Positions 62,216 to 64,000 of a stretch of DNA of 64,000 nt are shown here, piece by piece. Origin of the DNA: Larus michahellis (lineage: Eukaryota > Chordata > Aves > Charadriiformes > Laridae); NCBI RefSeq assembly GCF_964199755.1, contig NC_133910.1:2936501-3000500 (forward strand), in the 5' to 3' direction. The first letter of the stretch is position 1, and the number at the start of each line of letters is the position of its first letter. The notes under the pieces were generated by a model that worked only from the letters and a program-made list of their open reading frames with translations, did not search any database and was not told where the DNA came from. A program made the position numbers and the translations under genes.

Positions 62216-63832
62216 CTGGGGGAAGAGACAGAGGAGAGGACACGGTGAGTGTTGCTGTCCCCTAACACTCATCCCAGCAGCACTCTATTCCAGCACAGGA
62301 GAAAACGAGGCTGGGGGAGATGGGGATCGCCCGGGGGTGTCACAGCGTGGGAGGCAGCGCCCCGCACCCCGACCTCCATCCCCGGCACAGCCCAGCGCGG
62401 TGTGTGCAGACAGCAGGAGCGCAACAGGCCTGGGGGAAGGACTCGGGTCAGGGCTGAACCCAGCAGCCCTGCGAAAGCGTCCCACGGCGGCTCTGCGGAC
62501 AGTCCAGTGCCGGAGCCCAGCAAACTCCTTCCCAAGCCCACTGGGAGCCCTGCCCTGCCTCCCTCCCTCCCTCCCCGCTGCGGTGCCTAAGCCAGGCCGT
62601 GCTCCAGAGCTGGAGGGATGAGCACCCAGGCACTGCCCAGAGCCAGGCTGGGGACACAGCTCCCGGGGATGTGCTGGATGCTGCCCTCACTCCACATCCT
62701 GCTCCAGCACCACGTGCATGCCGGGGTCTCACCTCCTGCTCCATGCAGACAACGCACTCTGACTTCTTCTCATCCCACTGCAGTGGGGGAGCCGTCGGGA
62801 CCACAGGGCTCGGGGGCTCCTCGAAGGGAGCGCTGGGCTCTGGAGCTGCAGGGACCTCGGCATCCACCGTCCTCAGCAGCTCTGCAACCACAAGGTCTGA
62901 GCACCAAGAGAGCTGCCCATCTCCCACCCACCCGGCGCGCACGGGGATGGCTGCAAGCAGACAGGAGCTCAGGGCTCCGATAAGTAAGAAAGTCGATGGT
63001 ACCAGACTGACAGTGCAGCCCGAGCTCCGCCAGCGGCCCCTGCCTCTCCCACTCACACACCAGCCCTGCACGGCTCCGCTCCCCAGAGGGAAGCATCTGG
63101 CCCCACAGATCTCCCCGTTCAAGGCTCAAGTACCTGCTGCGAGCGTCAAACACCAGGTGGAAAAGAACGAGTGGTACCTGGGATCGTCTTGGCCACAGCC
63201 AGGATCTCCTGGGCTCGCTTGAGGATGGCTCGCTGCAGGCCAGCCTCCGCCACGCCGATCTGCGGTGCAGGAGGAGGGCTGTTAGCTCTCGGAGGGGAAA
63301 GGAGGAGACACATGGCCCCAAGGGGACACTGCAAACTCTTGGGCCTTGCTGGCAAGACCCAGCCATGCCAAGGGAAACACCTCTGCCAGGTGTCAAAGCC
63401 AGATAAGGGAATTCCCCTGGTGCCTTTTCTACTACAAAGAGCACCTGAGGGATGTCGAACGCCAGATCCAAACCACAGCTGACCCTGCAAGTGCTCTGGG
63501 AGAGCTCTCGCCTCCTTGGATGGGGCACAGAGCAGCAGTGACACCTCTCCCTCCTGGGAGGTGACACACCAGGAGCACCAACACTCCCTCCTGCCAGACC
63601 GTGGGCGTAGCCACGAGCACAGCCGGGCTCAGAGCACGGGCAGGTTCAGTCCCAGCGCAGAGTCGGTCCCAGCCTGCACTGTGTATCTGCTGTCTCGTAC
63701 CTTTTCCAGGTCACTGGCAGTCATGGTGCTGAGCGCTTGCAAGGATATTCGATGGTGCGCAAAGACTGGCATGTACCGTTCCGCAGACAGCTCGATTAAA
63801 AGGTTCACCAGCTGCCTCTCCAAGCCCTCCTC
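62090..63832 (-). CDS. LRSAM1: LRSAM1 (TAL) E3 ubiquitin ligase, last four coding exons, partial
   Basis: LRSAM1 is a RING E3 ligase with leucine-rich repeats and a SAM domain. It ubiquitinates TSG101 and acts in cargo sorting and xenophagy; human mutations cause an axonal Charcot-Marie-Tooth neuropathy. Exons (high to low): 63832-63701, 63259-63178, 62881-62733, 62215-62090. They join in frame to 162 codons plus TAG, all with GT...AG junctions. Order: a SAM part ([20 protein letters not shown]...), a helix ([17 protein letters not shown]), PSAP and PTAP motifs, then RING C3HC4 ([19 protein letters not shown]) ending RIRIFYSS. The N-terminal leucine-rich repeats lie beyond position 64000. The ending is nearly the same as the human C-terminus I recall, so identity is very likely. 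Confidence 0.95.
62733..62881 (-). CDS. LRSAM1: LRSAM1 exon: PSAP/PTAP linker and first RING cysteines
   Basis: It encodes 50 residues starting [16 protein letters not shown] tetrapeptide (62837-62826) is followed after nine residues by a PTAP tetrapeptide (62798-62787), then [10 protein letters not shown], the first two zinc ligands. Such late-domain motifs bind the TSG101 UEV domain. The donor is GAG|GTGAG. Confidence 0.94.
63178..63259 (-). CDS. LRSAM1: LRSAM1 exon: end of SAM and linker helix
   Basis: This 82-base exon encodes [20 protein letters not shown] and the AVAKTIPG end. The acceptor is CACCGCAG and the donor is GTACC. It continues the SAM domain from SDLEK. A short exon placed by homology and splice signals. 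Confidence 0.92.
63701..63832 (-). CDS. LRSAM1: LRSAM1 exon: SAM domain part
   Basis: This 132-base exon is phase 0 on both sides and encodes 44 residues with the SAM helices, including [20 protein letters not shown] and ending SDLEK. Acceptor GTTTTGCAG and donor GTACGAG are clear. The preceding exon is not in the remaining 168 bases as far as I can see. Confidence 0.93.
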
Positions 63833-64000
63833 CTGCAAAACACCGGGCGAGCTCCCAGACGTTGCTCTCGAGACAAAGCACGGGGCCAGGCAGCAGCACG
63901 GCTGGCAGCACGGCCAGGCAGCGCGCTCATTCCCCCCCTCTGCCCTGCGTGAAGCACTTCTCACCCCCGAGGACACTAAAGCTCGAACGCCCAACAGCTG

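Noticed and set aside
62599-63222. 207-codon plus-strand open frame
   Set aside because: Antisense shadow crossing LRSAM1 exons and introns. The minus-strand exon structure is well supported.

Overview
This window is vertebrate nuclear DNA, most probably from a bird. The coding exons are short and flanked by GT...AG introns. Several CR1 LINE remnants are present. The right half is very GC-rich, as is common on avian microchromosomes. No species can be named from the sequence alone. There are no operons, phage, CRISPR arrays or rRNA/tRNA genes that I can support.

Layout, left to right. (1) Positions 1-1760 hold no recognisable gene. (2) SLC31A1 (CTR1, high-affinity copper importer) is on the minus strand. 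It has a long 3' UTR (about 1760-4901), four coding exons between 4902 and 9122, and a roughly 20 kb first intron (9168-29235). A probable non-coding first exon lies at about 29236-29400. (3) A CpG-island bidirectional promoter at about 28.7-30.0 kb carries a row of GC boxes. (4) FKBP15 is on the plus strand, 29462-55636. I place 29 coding exons that join in frame to 1252 codons: a WH1-like domain, an FKBP-type domain, a long coiled coil and an acidic tail. (5) An intronless minus-strand gene at 58976-59536 encodes a 186-residue RING protein with a C-terminal membrane segment. It belongs to the RNF183/RNF186/RNF152-type group; the exact orthologue is undecided. (6) The last four exons of LRSAM1 (SAM domain end, PSAP/PTAP motifs, C-terminal RING) lie on the minus strand between 62090 and 63832. 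The gene continues past the window.

From family knowledge, FKBP15 (WH1-like plus coiled coil, early-endosome and actin linked) and LRSAM1 (TSG101/ESCRT-linked ubiquitin ligase) both act in endosomal trafficking. CTR1 is itself an endocytosed membrane protein. The genes are otherwise independent units. The head-to-head SLC31A1/FKBP15 pair matches mammals. The right-hand neighbours differ: no SLC31A2 is seen, and LRSAM1 is close by.

I found no wholly new system. The observations most worth checking are the FKBP15 domain, which keeps canonical FKBP pocket residues; the reversed order of the LRSAM1 late-domain motifs; two LF-acidic motifs in the FKBP15 tail; the GC-rich single-exon RING-TM gene; and the shared GC-box promoter.
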